Source of the DNA: Clostridiaceae bacterium
GTDB lineage: Bacteria > Bacillota > Clostridia > DSM-8532
Length of the DNA stretch: 64,000 nucleotides
Assembly (NCBI GenBank): GCA_012521105.1
Contig: JAAYNA010000149.1
Coordinates: 1 to 64,000, forward strand
Direction of reading: 5' to 3'
Shown piece after piece: positions 33,248 through 43,408 of this stretch. Made by a program: the position numbers and the translations under genes. The notes beneath the pieces were generated by a model. It was given only the letters and a program-made list of their open reading frames with translations, was not told the DNA's origin and ran no database searches. Positions within the stretch are counted from its first letter, which is position 1. Each line of letters starts with the position of its first letter.

Positions 33248-34543
33248 ATGGCGAATAACATGGTAGCGTCCATCAGGAATGCATGGAAAATTCCTGATCT
33301 TCGGAAGAAGATGCTAATGACATTATTGATGCTGTTAATTTTCAGATTTGGCACGCATATTCCGGTTCCCGGATTAAGTGCAGCAGCATTATCGGAATTG
33401 GCTCAGGGTGGAAGTTCACTGTTTGGTTTTTTCAATATTATTTCCGGTGGAGCTTTCAGTAATGCGAGTATTTTTGCCATGTCTATTCAACCATATATTA
33501 CAGCCTCTATTATAATTCAGCTACTGACCATTGCTATACCAAAACTGGAGCAGCTCTCCAAGGAAGGTGAGCATGGAAGAAAGATATTGGCTCAGTGGAC
33601 ACGCTACGGTACCGTAATTTTGGGGTTTATACAGGCTTCGGCCATGTACACAGGTATCAGGGCTGCAGTTATTAACAGAAGTGTATGGTCATATATTACA
33701 ATTACTTTAACATTCACCGCAGGCACTGCTTTTCTGATGTGGCTGGGCGAGCAGATTACCGAATATGGTATTGGAAACGGAATTTCATTGTTGATTTTCA
33801 CAGGAATTTTAAGCAGGGGTCCTGCACTTGCCTCCATATTATATCAGTACCTTAGGGCAAACATTCTTGGGGAAGGGATAGTTGGATACATTGTATTACT
33901 TCTTATAATCCTGGTTGGAGTAGCAATGATAGCTTTGGTCGTTTATGTTCAGGAAGCAGAAAGAAGAATTCCTGTTCAGTACGCCAAGAGAGTTGTTGGA
34001 CGTAAGATGTACGGAGGGCAAAGTACGCATATTCCCATTAAAGTTAATGTTGCAGGTGTAATGCCTATAATCTTTGCAATGTCGATAATGACATTTCCTC
34101 CAACAATCATTAACCTTATATGGGGTTCCAGGGAAACAGGACCGTTCCTGACTTACCTGAAGAATATTAATGAAAAGCCGTGGTTCACTGTTGTGTATGC
34201 TCTTCTTGTTATGTTCTTTACATTTTTCTACACCATGATAGCGTTTAATCCGGTAGAACTTGCAAATAACATCAAGAAGAACGGTGGCTTCGTACCTGGT
34301 ATAAGACCGGGTAAACCCACAGCAGACTATATTTCTAAAGTACTTAACCGTGTAACATGGTTCGGTGCATTTTTTCTTGCACTGATTACAGTACTGCCAA
34401 GCCTGCTTCAGACCTTTACAAAGATTTCGAACGTATGGTTTGGCGGAACTTCGCTACTGATTATGGTAAACGTAGCAATTGAAACGGTTAAAACAATAGA
34501 ATCACAGCTTATGATGAGACATTACAAAGGGTTTTTAGATTAA
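33248..34543 (+). CDS. secY: protein translocase subunit SecY
   Basis: 10-TM protein, GTHIPVPG, GIGNGISLLIF. Confidence 0.98.
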   Translation: MANNMVASIRNAWKIPDLRKKMLMTLLMLLIFRFGTHIPVPGLSAAALSELAQGGSSLFGFFNIISGGAFSNASIFAMSIQPYITASIIIQLLTIAIPKLEQLSKEGEHGRKILAQWTRYGTVILGFIQASAMYTGIRAAVINRSVWSYITITLTFTAGTAFLMWLGEQITEYGIGNGISLLIFTGILSRGPALASILYQYLRANILGEGIVGYIVLLLIILVGVAMIALVVYVQEAERRIPVQYAKRVVGRKMYGGQSTHIPIKVNVAGVMPIIFAMSIMTFPPTIINLIWGSRETGPFLTYLKNINEKPWFTVVYALLVMFFTFFYTMIAFNPVELANNIKKNGGFVPGIRPGKPTADYISKVLNRVTWFGAFFLALITVLPSLLQTFTKISNVWFGGTSLLIMVNVAIETVKTIESQLMMRHYKGFLD

Positions 34544-34552
34544 AATAAAGAC

Positions 34553-34585
34553 GTGGAAAGTGGGAAATAGTTTCTCACTTTCCAC
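34553..34585 (+). repeat. perfect intercistronic hairpin between secY and adk
   Basis: GTGGAAAGTGGGAAA tag TTTCTCACTTTCCAC, 15-bp stem with one G-U pair. Confidence 0.85.
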
Positions 34586-34616
34586 CAAAAAATTGATATA
34601 GAAGGTGTAGCAGACA

Positions 34617-35264
34617 ATGAGACTCATCCTGTTAGGTGCTCCTGGTGCCGGTAAAGGTACACAGGCTGTTAATATATCGCAAAAACTTAATATACCTCAT
34701 ATATCAACGGGGGATATTTTCAGGGCTAATATAAAAGAAGGAACAGAACTGGGAAGAAAAGCGAAAGAGTTTATTGACCAGGGTTTATTGGTACCTGATG
34801 ATTTAACAATCAGTATAGTAAAGGACAGGTTAAATAAAGCTGATTGCGAAAAAGGTTTTCTGCTCGATGGTTTTCCACGTACCATACCGCAAGCCCAACA
34901 ATTTGACGTAGCTTTAAAAGGTATGGGCGTAGAATTGAATGCGGTAGTTAATCTTGATGTACCCGACGATGTTATCGTCAAAAGAATGGCAGGCCGGAGG
35001 GTGTGCAAAGGTTGTGGCATGACTTACCACATATCTTCAAATCCCCCGAAATCCGAAGGTACATGTGATTCTTGCGGAGAACAATTAATTATCCGTGATG
35101 ACGATAAGGAGCAAACGGTACTGGAAAGACTTAAAACATACCATGAGAAGACAGAGCCCCTGATAGATTATTATGAAGAAAAAGGTTTGTTGCTCCATTT
35201 TGATGGCACAAAGGATATAATGGAAACCACCAGTGAAATAATAGAAAGGTTATTAAAAGAGTAG
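34617..35264 (+). CDS. adk: adenylate kinase (zinc-lid type)
   Basis: [18 protein letters not shown]; lid cysteines CKGCG...CDSCG. Confidence 0.98.
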   Translation: MRLILLGAPGAGKGTQAVNISQKLNIPHISTGDIFRANIKEGTELGRKAKEFIDQGLLVPDDLTISIVKDRLNKADCEKGFLLDGFPRTIPQAQQFDVALKGMGVELNAVVNLDVPDDVIVKRMAGRRVCKGCGMTYHISSNPPKSEGTCDSCGEQLIIRDDDKEQTVLERLKTYHEKTEPLIDYYEEKGLLLHFDGTKDIMETTSEIIERLLKE

Positions 35265-35273
35265 GCGGTTTTA

Positions 35274-36035
35274 ATGATTACAATAAAATCACAGCGGGAA
35301 CTTGACCTGATGCGCAAGGCCGGCTATATAGTAGCGAGGGCTCACCAGAGAATTCAGGAATTAATAGCGCCCGGAATAACAACAAAAGAACTCAACAAAG
35401 CAGCAGAGGAGGTAATCTTGAATTTGGGTGGTATTCCTTCTTTTAAAGGTGTACCAAACCCATATGGAGGGGTTGATTTTCCGGCCAGTATATGTGCATC
35501 TGTTAATCATGAAGTAATTCACGGTATACCTAATGATATACCTTTGAAAGAAGGAGACATTGTAAGTATAGATATCGGTGCAATATATAACGGTTATCAT
35601 GGGGATGCTGCAAGAACCTATGAAGTGGGTGCTGTGTCGCCTGAAGCCAAAAGACTTATTACAGTTACCAGGGAAAGCTTTTTTAAAGGCATTGAAATGG
35701 CCAGAGAAGGCAAGAGGATACGAGACATCTCGAGGGCTATTCAGCAGTATGTTGAGGAAAATGGATATTCAGTAGTCAGAGATTTTGTTGGTCATGGAAT
35801 TGGTACAGAAATGCATGAAGAACCTCAAATACCGAATTTTGTTACACGGGAGAGAGGGCCCAGACTTCAAAAGGGTATGACTTTAGCAATAGAGCCCATG
35901 GTGAATGAAGGTCATTGGGCAGTTGATGTATTAAGTAATAAATGGACAGTGGTTACCAAAGATGGTAAACTGTCTGCACATTACGAAAATACAGTTGCTG
36001 TTACCGAGAACGAACCAGAAATACTTACTGAGTAG
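35274..36035 (+). CDS. map: methionine aminopeptidase type I
   Basis: DIVSIDIGAIYNGYHGDAART, VGHGIGTEMHEEPQIPN. Confidence 0.97.
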   Translation: MITIKSQRELDLMRKAGYIVARAHQRIQELIAPGITTKELNKAAEEVILNLGGIPSFKGVPNPYGGVDFPASICASVNHEVIHGIPNDIPLKEGDIVSIDIGAIYNGYHGDAARTYEVGAVSPEAKRLITVTRESFFKGIEMAREGKRIRDISRAIQQYVEENGYSVVRDFVGHGIGTEMHEEPQIPNFVTRERGPRLQKGMTLAIEPMVNEGHWAVDVLSNKWTVVTKDGKLSAHYENTVAVTENEPEILTE

Positions 36036-36104
36036 AAAATTTCTTTAAGAGCTTGAAAAATAGCTTAACTTACTTTAAAATAAAATAGTTAAGCCCTTAA
36101 AAGG

Positions 36105-36392
36105 ATGATTGAAATGGAATGGCCAAATCCTGTTATTGGCAGGGTTGCATACTCGAAGTCAGGTAGGGATAAAGGAAGACTTTTCATTATTATTGATATA
36201 CTGGATGAAGATTTTGTACTAATTTCCGACGGGGATTTACGCCCTGTTGAAAAGCCTAAAAAGAAAAGAATTAAACATTTAAAATATACGGATTTAATGG
36301 CTGAAGACATTGTGGAAATTATTAAAAATGGCAAGACATTATTGAACGCTGACATTAAAAAGGCCATAAGTAAAATACGAAATCTATTGTAG
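36105..36392 (+). CDS. KOW-domain RNA-binding protein (L14e/L6e/L27e-like)
   Basis: IGRVAYSKSGRDKGRLFIIIDILDEDFVLISDGDLRPVEKPKKK; usual map-infA neighbour in Clostridia. Confidence 0.85.
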   Translation: MIEMEWPNPVIGRVAYSKSGRDKGRLFIIIDILDEDFVLISDGDLRPVEKPKKKRIKHLKYTDLMAEDIVEIIKNGKTLLNADIKKAISKIRNLL

Positions 36393-36419
36393 GTTATAAA
36401 AATTAAGGAGGGTTTCGGT

Positions 36420-36638
36420 TTGGCAAAAGAAGATGTAATAGAAGTTGAAGGAAAAGTTGTTGAAGCAATGCCTAATGCAATGTTCAGAGTTGAACTTGAA
36501 AATGGCCATAAAATCCTTGCTCATATTTCCGGAAAACTAAGAATGCATTATATCAGGATTTTACCCGGTGATAAGGTCACAGTGGAGATGTCGCCATACG
36601 ACCTTACCCGAGGACGTATAACCTGGAGAGGAAAATAA
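36420..36638 (+). CDS. infA: translation initiation factor IF-1
   Basis: [32 protein letters not shown] start. Confidence 0.98.
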   Translation: MAKEDVIEVEGKVVEAMPNAMFRVELENGHKILAHISGKLRMHYIRILPGDKVTVEMSPYDLTRGRITWRGK

Positions 36639-36679
36639 AAATAAGCAATTTAAGCACAGCTATGACGGGAGGGTCGGAT

Positions 36680-36793
36680 ATGAAAGTAAAACCTTCAGTA
36701 AAGAAGATATGTGAAAAATGCAGAATCATACGCAGAAAAGGCAGAATAAGGGTAATCTGTAACAACCCTAAGCATAAACAGCGCCAGGGTTAA
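36680..36793 (+). CDS. rpmJ: 50S ribosomal protein L36 (zinc-ribbon C+ form)
   Basis: not in supplied ORF list (37 aa); [37 protein letters not shown]. Confidence 0.97.
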   Translation: MKVKPSVKKICEKCRIIRRKGRIRVICNNPKHKQRQG

Positions 36794-36832
36794 TATTGTG
36801 TCGTGTTGTTTTGCTATGTAGCTAAAGATATA

Positions 36833-36926
36833 AACCATATATGGTTCCGGAATTTCCGGAACCCGAAAGAAAATAAGGGTTCTTATAGCGCGGCTGAAAC
36901 AAATGTATATTTGTTGCTATAGGACC
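36833..36926 (+). promoter_or_regulatory. candidate structured leader upstream of rpsM
   Basis: AACCATATATGGTT, GGTTCCGGAA-t-TTCCGGAACC and GGTTCTTATAGC...GCTATAGGACC pairings in a long rpmJ-rpsM gap. Confidence 0.5.
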
Positions 36927-37073
36927 TTTAACATAGATAATATATTAAGAATATTAAACGTTAAAATTATATAATCACTGACATTTGTGCAAAATTATGT
37001 CACGCATAAGAAACAGTAACCTAAGATGACAAAAAGTCATATAAAAAGTGATTACTTTCGGAGGTGTAAGACA

Positions 37074-37442
37074 TTGGCTCGTATTGCAGGAGTTGATCTG
37101 CCCAGAGAAAAAAGAGTTGAAATAGGGCTGACCTATATATTTGGCATAGGCAGGTCCCGTTCAAAGCAGATATTGGATAAGACAGGTATTAATCCCAATA
37201 CCCGGGTAAGAGATTTAACTGACGATGAAATCAGCAAATTAAGAGAGACCATTGAAAAGGAATATGTTGTTGAGGGAGATCTCAGAAGAGACATAGCTTT
37301 AAACATTAAAAGGCTGATGGAAATTGGATGTTACCGTGGAAGAAGACATAGAATGGGATTACCTGTGCGTGGTCAAAGAACAAAAACCAACGCAAGAACC
37401 AGAAAAGGCCCTAAGAAAACAGTGGCCAACAAGAAGAAATAG
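37074..37442 (+). CDS. rpsM: 30S ribosomal protein S13
   Basis: [32 protein letters not shown] 37074 after CGGAGGTG. Confidence 0.97.
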   Translation: MARIAGVDLPREKRVEIGLTYIFGIGRSRSKQILDKTGINPNTRVRDLTDDEISKLRETIEKEYVVEGDLRRDIALNIKRLMEIGCYRGRRHRMGLPVRGQRTKTNARTRKGPKKTVANKKK

Positions 37443-37460
37443 TAGGAGGTTGGTAATTAA

Positions 37461-37856
37461 ATGGCAGCTAAGGTTGTTCGTAGAACAAGAAAAAGAAGAG
37501 AGAAGAAGAATATCGAGCGTGGATGTGCACATATTCATTCCTCCTTTAATAATACCATTGTAACAATTACTGATGTTCAGGGGAATGCAGTTTCATGGGC
37601 GAGCGCAGGCGGACTGGGCTTTAGAGGTTCAAAGAAAAGCACACCTTTTGCAGCGCAGCAGGCAGCAGAAACAGCAGCTAAAGCAGCTATGGAACATGGA
37701 ATGAAAACCGTTTCTGTATATGTGAAAGGTCCTGGTTCAGGGCGTGAAGCTGCAATACGTGCACTACAGGCTGCAGGCCTTGAGGTTAACATGATTAAGG
37801 ATGTTACTCCTATCCCTCATAATGGTTGCAGGCCTCCCAAGAGAAGAAGGGTTTAA
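37461..37856 (+). CDS. rpsK: 30S ribosomal protein S11
   Basis: [35 protein letters not shown]. Confidence 0.98.
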   Translation: MAAKVVRRTRKRREKKNIERGCAHIHSSFNNTIVTITDVQGNAVSWASAGGLGFRGSKKSTPFAAQQAAETAAKAAMEHGMKTVSVYVKGPGSGREAAIRALQAAGLEVNMIKDVTPIPHNGCRPPKRRRV

Positions 37857-38030
37857 TCTATTGCTGATTATATTTTCTTAAGTAAATGGAATAGAAATAA
37901 CATATATTGGCGATAATCTTATAAACGCATGGCCCTTATATATTATTATGCAAATTAATTATAAATATTTAATATATGGTGAAATATTGGGCCGAATTAA
38001 TTGTGAATATAATCGGAGGTGTAAATACAA

Positions 38031-38657
38031 ATGGCAAGATATACGGGTGCATCTTGTAAGCTGTGCCGAAGGGAAGGCCAAAAGCTTTTCCTTAAGGGAG
38101 AAAGATGCTATTCCAATAAATGCTCTGTAGACAGAAGGCCTTATGCGCCGGGTATGCACGGGCAGCAAAGAAAGAAATTATCCGAATATGGCATTCAGCT
38201 TCGTGAAAAGCAGAAAGCAAAACGTTTTTACGGAGTTTTGGAAAGCCAGTTCAGAAAATATTATGAAATGGCGATTCGTAAGAAGGGGATCACCGGTGAG
38301 GTTTTGCTTCAGATTCTTGAAAGCCGTCTGGATAATGTAGTATACAGAATGGGTTTTGGAACATCAAGAGATGAATCCCGCCAACTGGTTACTCATGGAC
38401 ATTTTCTGGTTAATGGCAGGCGGGTAAATATACCTTCTTATCTTATAAAAGAAGGTGATGTTATAGAGGTGGCCGAAAAGAGCAAGAAAATAGAGCGCTT
38501 TAAGGAAATACTGGATGTCACCGGAGGCAAGGTTGTACCTAAATGGCTTGAGGTTGACCAGGAGAATATGAAAGGCAGGGTTATTTCCTTACCTGAAAGA
38601 GAAGACATTGATCTGCCAATTCAGGAACATCTTATTGTCGAATTGTACTCGAAGTAA
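38031..38657 (+). CDS. rpsD: 30S ribosomal protein S4
   Basis: [48 protein letters not shown]. Confidence 0.98.
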   Translation: MARYTGASCKLCRREGQKLFLKGERCYSNKCSVDRRPYAPGMHGQQRKKLSEYGIQLREKQKAKRFYGVLESQFRKYYEMAIRKKGITGEVLLQILESRLDNVVYRMGFGTSRDESRQLVTHGHFLVNGRRVNIPSYLIKEGDVIEVAEKSKKIERFKEILDVTGGKVVPKWLEVDQENMKGRVISLPEREDIDLPIQEHLIVELYSK

Positions 38658-38768
38658 CCGATACAGCCTCATACTGTATGCAACTGAATTCACGGTTGCC
38701 CTCGTATCGCGGATATGCATTTAAAGTGTATACCGCCTGATAATCAAAGTAACAGGGAGGGTCTTTGA

Positions 38769-39719
38769 ATGATAGAAATTGAAAAGCCAAGAATTGAATG
38801 TGTTGAAATGGCGGAAGACTTCACCTATGGGAAGTTTGTTATTGAACCTCTCGAAAGAGGATATGGGCTTACTTTGGGAAATTCCCTGAGGCGTGTTTTA
38901 CTTTCTTCACTTCCGGGAGCTTCGGTCAATTCCATCAAAATAGACGGCGTGTTACACGAGTTTTCAACCATTCCCGGTGTTGTTGAAGATGTAACCGAGA
39001 TCATACTGAATATTAAGGAACTTTCGCTGAAAGTTCATTCAGAGGGAACAAAGATTATTTATATTGACTATGAAGGCGATGGTGAAATTAAAGCTGGGGA
39101 TATCAAAACAGACGCAGATGTTGAAATATTGAATCCCGATCTTCATATAGCAACAATTAGCGGGAATAATCGTTTATACATGGAATTAATGGTAGACACC
39201 GGCCGTGGGTATGTACCTGCTGAAAAGAATAAGAAACCGAATCAACCTATAGGTATAATTCCTATCGATTCTATTTATACACCTGTTAAGAAGGTAAACT
39301 ACACGGTGGAAGATACTCGTGTAGGCCAGGTAACCGACTATGATAAATTAACCATAGAGGTATGGACAAACGGAAGTATCCAGCCCGACGAAGCAATCAG
39401 TCTTGGCGCAAAAATATTAAGTGAGCATTTAAACCTGTTCATTAATTTAACCGAGCACGCTAAAGATGCCGAGATTATGGTGGAAAAGGAAGAGACAAAG
39501 AAAGAGAAAGTGCTTGAGATGACAATCGAGGAATTGGATCTTTCGGTACGTTCATACAATTGTCTGAAAAGAGCAGGAATTAATACTGTTGAAGAACTAA
39601 TCAGTAAGACGGCAGAAGACATGATGAAAGTGAGAAACCTGGGGCGTAAATCCCTTGAAGAAGTTACCACAAAGCTTGCTGCCCTGGGGTTGTCTTTGGC
39701 CCCGTCTGAAGACGCTTAA
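38769..39719 (+). CDS. rpoA: DNA-directed RNA polymerase subunit alpha
   Basis: [26 protein letters not shown]; alpha-[20 protein letters not shown]. Confidence 0.98.
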   Translation: MIEIEKPRIECVEMAEDFTYGKFVIEPLERGYGLTLGNSLRRVLLSSLPGASVNSIKIDGVLHEFSTIPGVVEDVTEIILNIKELSLKVHSEGTKIIYIDYEGDGEIKAGDIKTDADVEILNPDLHIATISGNNRLYMELMVDTGRGYVPAEKNKKPNQPIGIIPIDSIYTPVKKVNYTVEDTRVGQVTDYDKLTIEVWTNGSIQPDEAISLGAKILSEHLNLFINLTEHAKDAEIMVEKEETKKEKVLEMTIEELDLSVRSYNCLKRAGINTVEELISKTAEDMMKVRNLGRKSLEEVTTKLAALGLSLAPSEDA

Positions 39720-39746
39720 CAATAATCCACAAGGAGGGAAACCAAA

Positions 39747-40283
39747 ATGGCTTGGCAAAGAAAACTGGGAAGGCCGACCGATCAGAGAAAAGCTATGCTG
39801 AGAAGTCTGGTAACTTCACTGATACAATATGGTAGAATTGAAACAACCGAAGCAAGGGCCAAAGAGGTTGCGCCTATTGCAGACAGGTTGATTGCGCTGG
39901 CTGTGAAGGAGTGCGATAATTTTACAACAAAACAGGTAAAAATAAGTACGCCGGTACTTGACAGCAAGGGCAAGAAAATGACGGTTTCAAAGAAATCAAA
40001 AAATGACAGAAGTTATGAAGTTGTTGAGAGAGAAGTAAAGACAGAAATGAAACCGGTAGACAGTCCTTCAAGACTTCATGCAAGACGAATTATTATTTCC
40101 TGGCTTTACAGAGTTAAAGATGAGGACGGTAAAAATATAAATCTTGCAAATAAGCTGATGGACGAGATTGCCCCTCGTTATAAAGAAAAGAACAGAACAA
40201 GCGGATTTACAAGAATGTACAAAATTGGACCTCGAAGAGGGGACGGGGCCAACATGGTAATACTGGAATTAATAAATGAATAA
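39747..40283 (+). CDS. rplQ: 50S ribosomal protein L17 (with internal insertion)
   Basis: RKLGRPTDQRKAMLRSLVTSLIQYGRIETTEARAKE; 178 aa, longer than a typical bacterial L17. Confidence 0.96.
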   Translation: MAWQRKLGRPTDQRKAMLRSLVTSLIQYGRIETTEARAKEVAPIADRLIALAVKECDNFTTKQVKISTPVLDSKGKKMTVSKKSKNDRSYEVVEREVKTEMKPVDSPSRLHARRIIISWLYRVKDEDGKNINLANKLMDEIAPRYKEKNRTSGFTRMYKIGPRRGDGANMVILELINE

Positions 40284-40298
40284 TTAAGAGGGGAGAGC

Positions 40299-40322
40299 GG
40301 AGAAGTTCGTTCTCCTTTGTTT
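40299..40322 (+). terminator. terminator-like hairpin after rplQ
   Basis: GGAGAA gttcg TTCTCC followed by TTTGTTTT. Confidence 0.65.
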
Positions 40323-40341
40323 TAGGAAGAGTTTTATAACA

Positions 40342-40365
40342 TCCGCTTCGTTGAAGCGGAGTTTT
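40342..40365 (+). terminator. second terminator-like hairpin after rplQ
   Basis: TCCGCTTC gtt GAAGCGGA followed by GTTTTG. Confidence 0.55.
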
Positions 40366-40423
40366 GAAACTGCGCATAAATTTCTCCTGTTGTTATAGCA
40401 AAACCTTTTATGGAGTATGGCTA

Positions 40424-42166
40424 ATGAAAGCAATTGTCGTAAAAGACTTGGAATATGTATATTTTTCCCGTGGCGAAAGTGAACCCGCCAGGGCATTAAA
40501 TAATATATCTTTCTCTATAAATGAGGGTGAATTTGTTGCTGTTGTCGGAAGGAATGGTTCGGGGAAATCAACTCTTGCGAAGCATCTGAATGGACTTCTA
40601 ATTCCGGAGGCAGGAACTGTTCGCATATTCGGAAAATTCACCCATGCAGAAGATTTAATATGGGAAATACGAAGCCAGCTTGGAATGGTCTTTCAAAATC
40701 CCGATAATCAGCTTGTGGCTACTACTGTAGAAGAGGATGTAGCTTTCGGGCCTGAGAATCTTGGGGTGGCCCCTGAGGAAATCCGCAAACGGGTTGAAGC
40801 ATCGCTGGAAAAGGTTGATATGCAAAAATATATCAGGCACTCACCTTCCATGCTCTCAGGGGGTCAGAAGCAGAGGGTTGCAATAGCGGGTGTTCTTGCA
40901 ATGAACCCAAAATGCCTTGTGCTTGATGAGGCAACGTCAATGCTTGATCCAACAGGCCGTCGGGATGTAATGAATATACTTCAAAAACTGAATAAGAAAG
41001 AAAACATTACCGTCGTATTAATAACCCATCATATGGATGAAGCTGCACAGACTGACAGGGTTATGGTAATAGATGGTGGAAAGCTTGTGCTTGAAGGCAC
41101 TCCAAGAAATGTTTTTGCAAAAACCGAGATATTAAGAAAGGCAGGTATGGACATACCCCAGGTTTCTTCCTTCTATATTGAAGCGGTTAAAGAAGGAATT
41201 ATACATGGCGGGCAAATACCTATATTGCTTGATGAGGCAAAAGAGATCTTTTCTAACCTCAGTTTTGCTTCTAAAAATCATGAACTTCCACCCGAATGTC
41301 AGGACAAAGTAATGAAAGAAGAGAAAGTTATTGAAATCAGGAACCTGTCATACATATATATGCCCAACACACCGTATGAAAAGCAGGCGCTTAAGAATGT
41401 TTCTCTTGATGTATACAGGGGGGAAATACTTGGGATTATAGGACACACCGGCTCGGGTAAATCAACGCTTATTCAGCATTTAAATGGTCTTTTAACACCT
41501 ACCGACGGAACCATAAATATTTCGGGTATTATCCCAAAGGGAAAGGCATTAAAAGAATTAAGAAGGAAAGTGGGCTTAATTTTCCAGAATCCGGAGGATC
41601 AACTGTTTGAAGAGACTGTCAGTAAAGATATTGCCTTTGGACTTAAAAAAATGGGTGTTCCTGATACCGAAATAGAAAAACGTGTACTGGAGGCTGCCGA
41701 AATTACAGGTTTACCTGCAAATGTTCTTGAAAGATCACCCTTCGAGTTGTCGGGTGGTCAGAAAAGAAGGGTTGCTATTGCCGGCGTTATTGCAATGAAT
41801 CCTGAAATTCTTGTGCTTGACGAACCTACTGCCGGTCTTGATCCTGCAGGCAGCAAAGAAATATATAAATTTTTATTGAAACTGCGAAAGGAAAAGAACA
41901 CTACAATTATTATTGTTTCACATACAATGGAGGATATTGCAAATTATTGCGACAGAGTGGCAGTGATGAACAATGGTGAACTGGTTTTAACAGGGAAAAC
42001 AAGAGAGGTATTTTCCAACAAGGAATACCTTGCAGGTATAGGATTGGATGTGCCGCAAATAACAGAGCTGTTTTACTGCCTGAATAAGAAAAATCCCTTT
42101 ATCAGAAAGGATATTTTAACGGTAGAAGAGGGAATTGCTGAGCTGAAAAGAGTATTGAAAAAATAA
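40424..42166 (+). CDS. energy-coupling factor transporter ATPase, EcfA1-EcfA2 fusion
   Basis: two complete ABC ATPase domains in one frame (GRNGSGKSTLAKHLNGLL ... LSGGQKQRVAIAGVLA; GHTGSGKSTLIQHLNGLL ... LSGGQKRRVAIAGVIA); followed by ecfT. Confidence 0.92.
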   Translation: MKAIVVKDLEYVYFSRGESEPARALNNISFSINEGEFVAVVGRNGSGKSTLAKHLNGLLIPEAGTVRIFGKFTHAEDLIWEIRSQLGMVFQNPDNQLVATTVEEDVAFGPENLGVAPEEIRKRVEASLEKVDMQKYIRHSPSMLSGGQKQRVAIAGVLAMNPKCLVLDEATSMLDPTGRRDVMNILQKLNKKENITVVLITHHMDEAAQTDRVMVIDGGKLVLEGTPRNVFAKTEILRKAGMDIPQVSSFYIEAVKEGIIHGGQIPILLDEAKEIFSNLSFASKNHELPPECQDKVMKEEKVIEIRNLSYIYMPNTPYEKQALKNVSLDVYRGEILGIIGHTGSGKSTLIQHLNGLLTPTDGTINISGIIPKGKALKELRRKVGLIFQNPEDQLFEETVSKDIAFGLKKMGVPDTEIEKRVLEAAEITGLPANVLERSPFELSGGQKRRVAIAGVIAMNPEILVLDEPTAGLDPAGSKEIYKFLLKLRKEKNTTIIIVSHTMEDIANYCDRVAVMNNGELVLTGKTREVFSNKEYLAGIGLDVPQITELFYCLNKKNPFIRKDILTVEEGIAELKRVLKK

Positions 42167-42330
42167 GACAGCGTAAGGTTGGTATAGAATAAATTTACAG
42201 ATAAAAACAGGGCTTCCTTGTATTGCATAATATCCGCTTACTATAATAAATTAAAGCTATCAAAATAAATTATTGACTGATTAAAGCCTTTTGTGTGTTA
42301 AAGTATATTAAAAATATCAGAGAGGTAGAT

Positions 42331-43134
42331 ATGCTTAAAAACATTACTATGGGTCAGTATATCCCGGGAAACTCAGTACTGCACCGGGCAGATCCGAGAA
42401 CCAAAATAATCTGGACCATGTTTTTAATAATTGCACTTTTTATTGCAAATAACATATACGGTTACGTTATGATGCTTGCATTGGTGGGGATTATTCTTGT
42501 AATCTGCGGGGTTCCGGTAAGCTATACACTTAGGGGTATAAGGCCTCTGTTAATAATCCTTATAATAACTTCTGCAATAAATATTTTTGCGTACCCGGGA
42601 AGTAATGTGCTGGTTTCTTTTGGTTCTTTCAGAATTACCCTTGAAGGTATATTACAGGCTATTATAATCGCAGTAAGACTTTCATTAATGGTTATTATAG
42701 GTTCGATACTTACTCTTACCACAACTCCTATTGCACTGACCGATGGTTTGGAAAAACTTCTGTCACCCCTTAAAAAAATAAAGGTTCCTGTTCATGAAAT
42801 GGCTATGATGATGTCAATTGCTTTGCGTTTTATTCCGACATTATTAGAAGAGACGGACAGGATTATTAAGGCCCAGTCATCTCGGGGTGCGGATTTTGAT
42901 ACAGGAAACTTCATTGAAAAGGCTAAAAGCTTTATACCCGTTCTGATACCGCTTTTTGTCAATGCATTTAAAAGGGCCGAAGAACTGGCGACTGCAATGG
43001 AATCAAGGTGCTACCGCGGTGACATTGGGCGTACAAGAATGAAGGAACTGGTTTATACCAAAGTTGATAGAAACATTAACATATTTCTGATTATGTTTTA
43101 TATTCTTTTTATATTATCAACATTTTTTATTTAG
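42331..43134 (+). CDS. ecfT: energy-coupling factor transporter transmembrane protein EcfT
   Basis: GQYIPGNSVLHRADPRTKI; KAQSSRGADF; AMESRCYRGD motifs. Confidence 0.95.
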   Translation: MLKNITMGQYIPGNSVLHRADPRTKIIWTMFLIIALFIANNIYGYVMMLALVGIILVICGVPVSYTLRGIRPLLIILIITSAINIFAYPGSNVLVSFGSFRITLEGILQAIIIAVRLSLMVIIGSILTLTTTPIALTDGLEKLLSPLKKIKVPVHEMAMMMSIALRFIPTLLEETDRIIKAQSSRGADFDTGNFIEKAKSFIPVLIPLFVNAFKRAEELATAMESRCYRGDIGRTRMKELVYTKVDRNINIFLIMFYILFILSTFFI

Positions 43135-43408
43135 ATTATTTATACCAAACTATATTTGCTGTTAACCAATACAACCAGTTTTATGATGTAATTTACCGGG
43201 AAATAATTAAGCTGCAAGAAGGACTTTGGCAATTTCAACATACCGTTTCGACCAAACAGGAAATTTAGACTCTCAGCCTGTTGTGGGAAACAGGTATCCG
43301 TCACCTGTAATGTAAGAGGTGGAGGATACTTTTGAGCCCTGTTATAATATATAGTAATATAATAAAAGGCGGTAGGATTTAAAACGCTAAAAGGCGAGAA
43401 TAGTGGGT

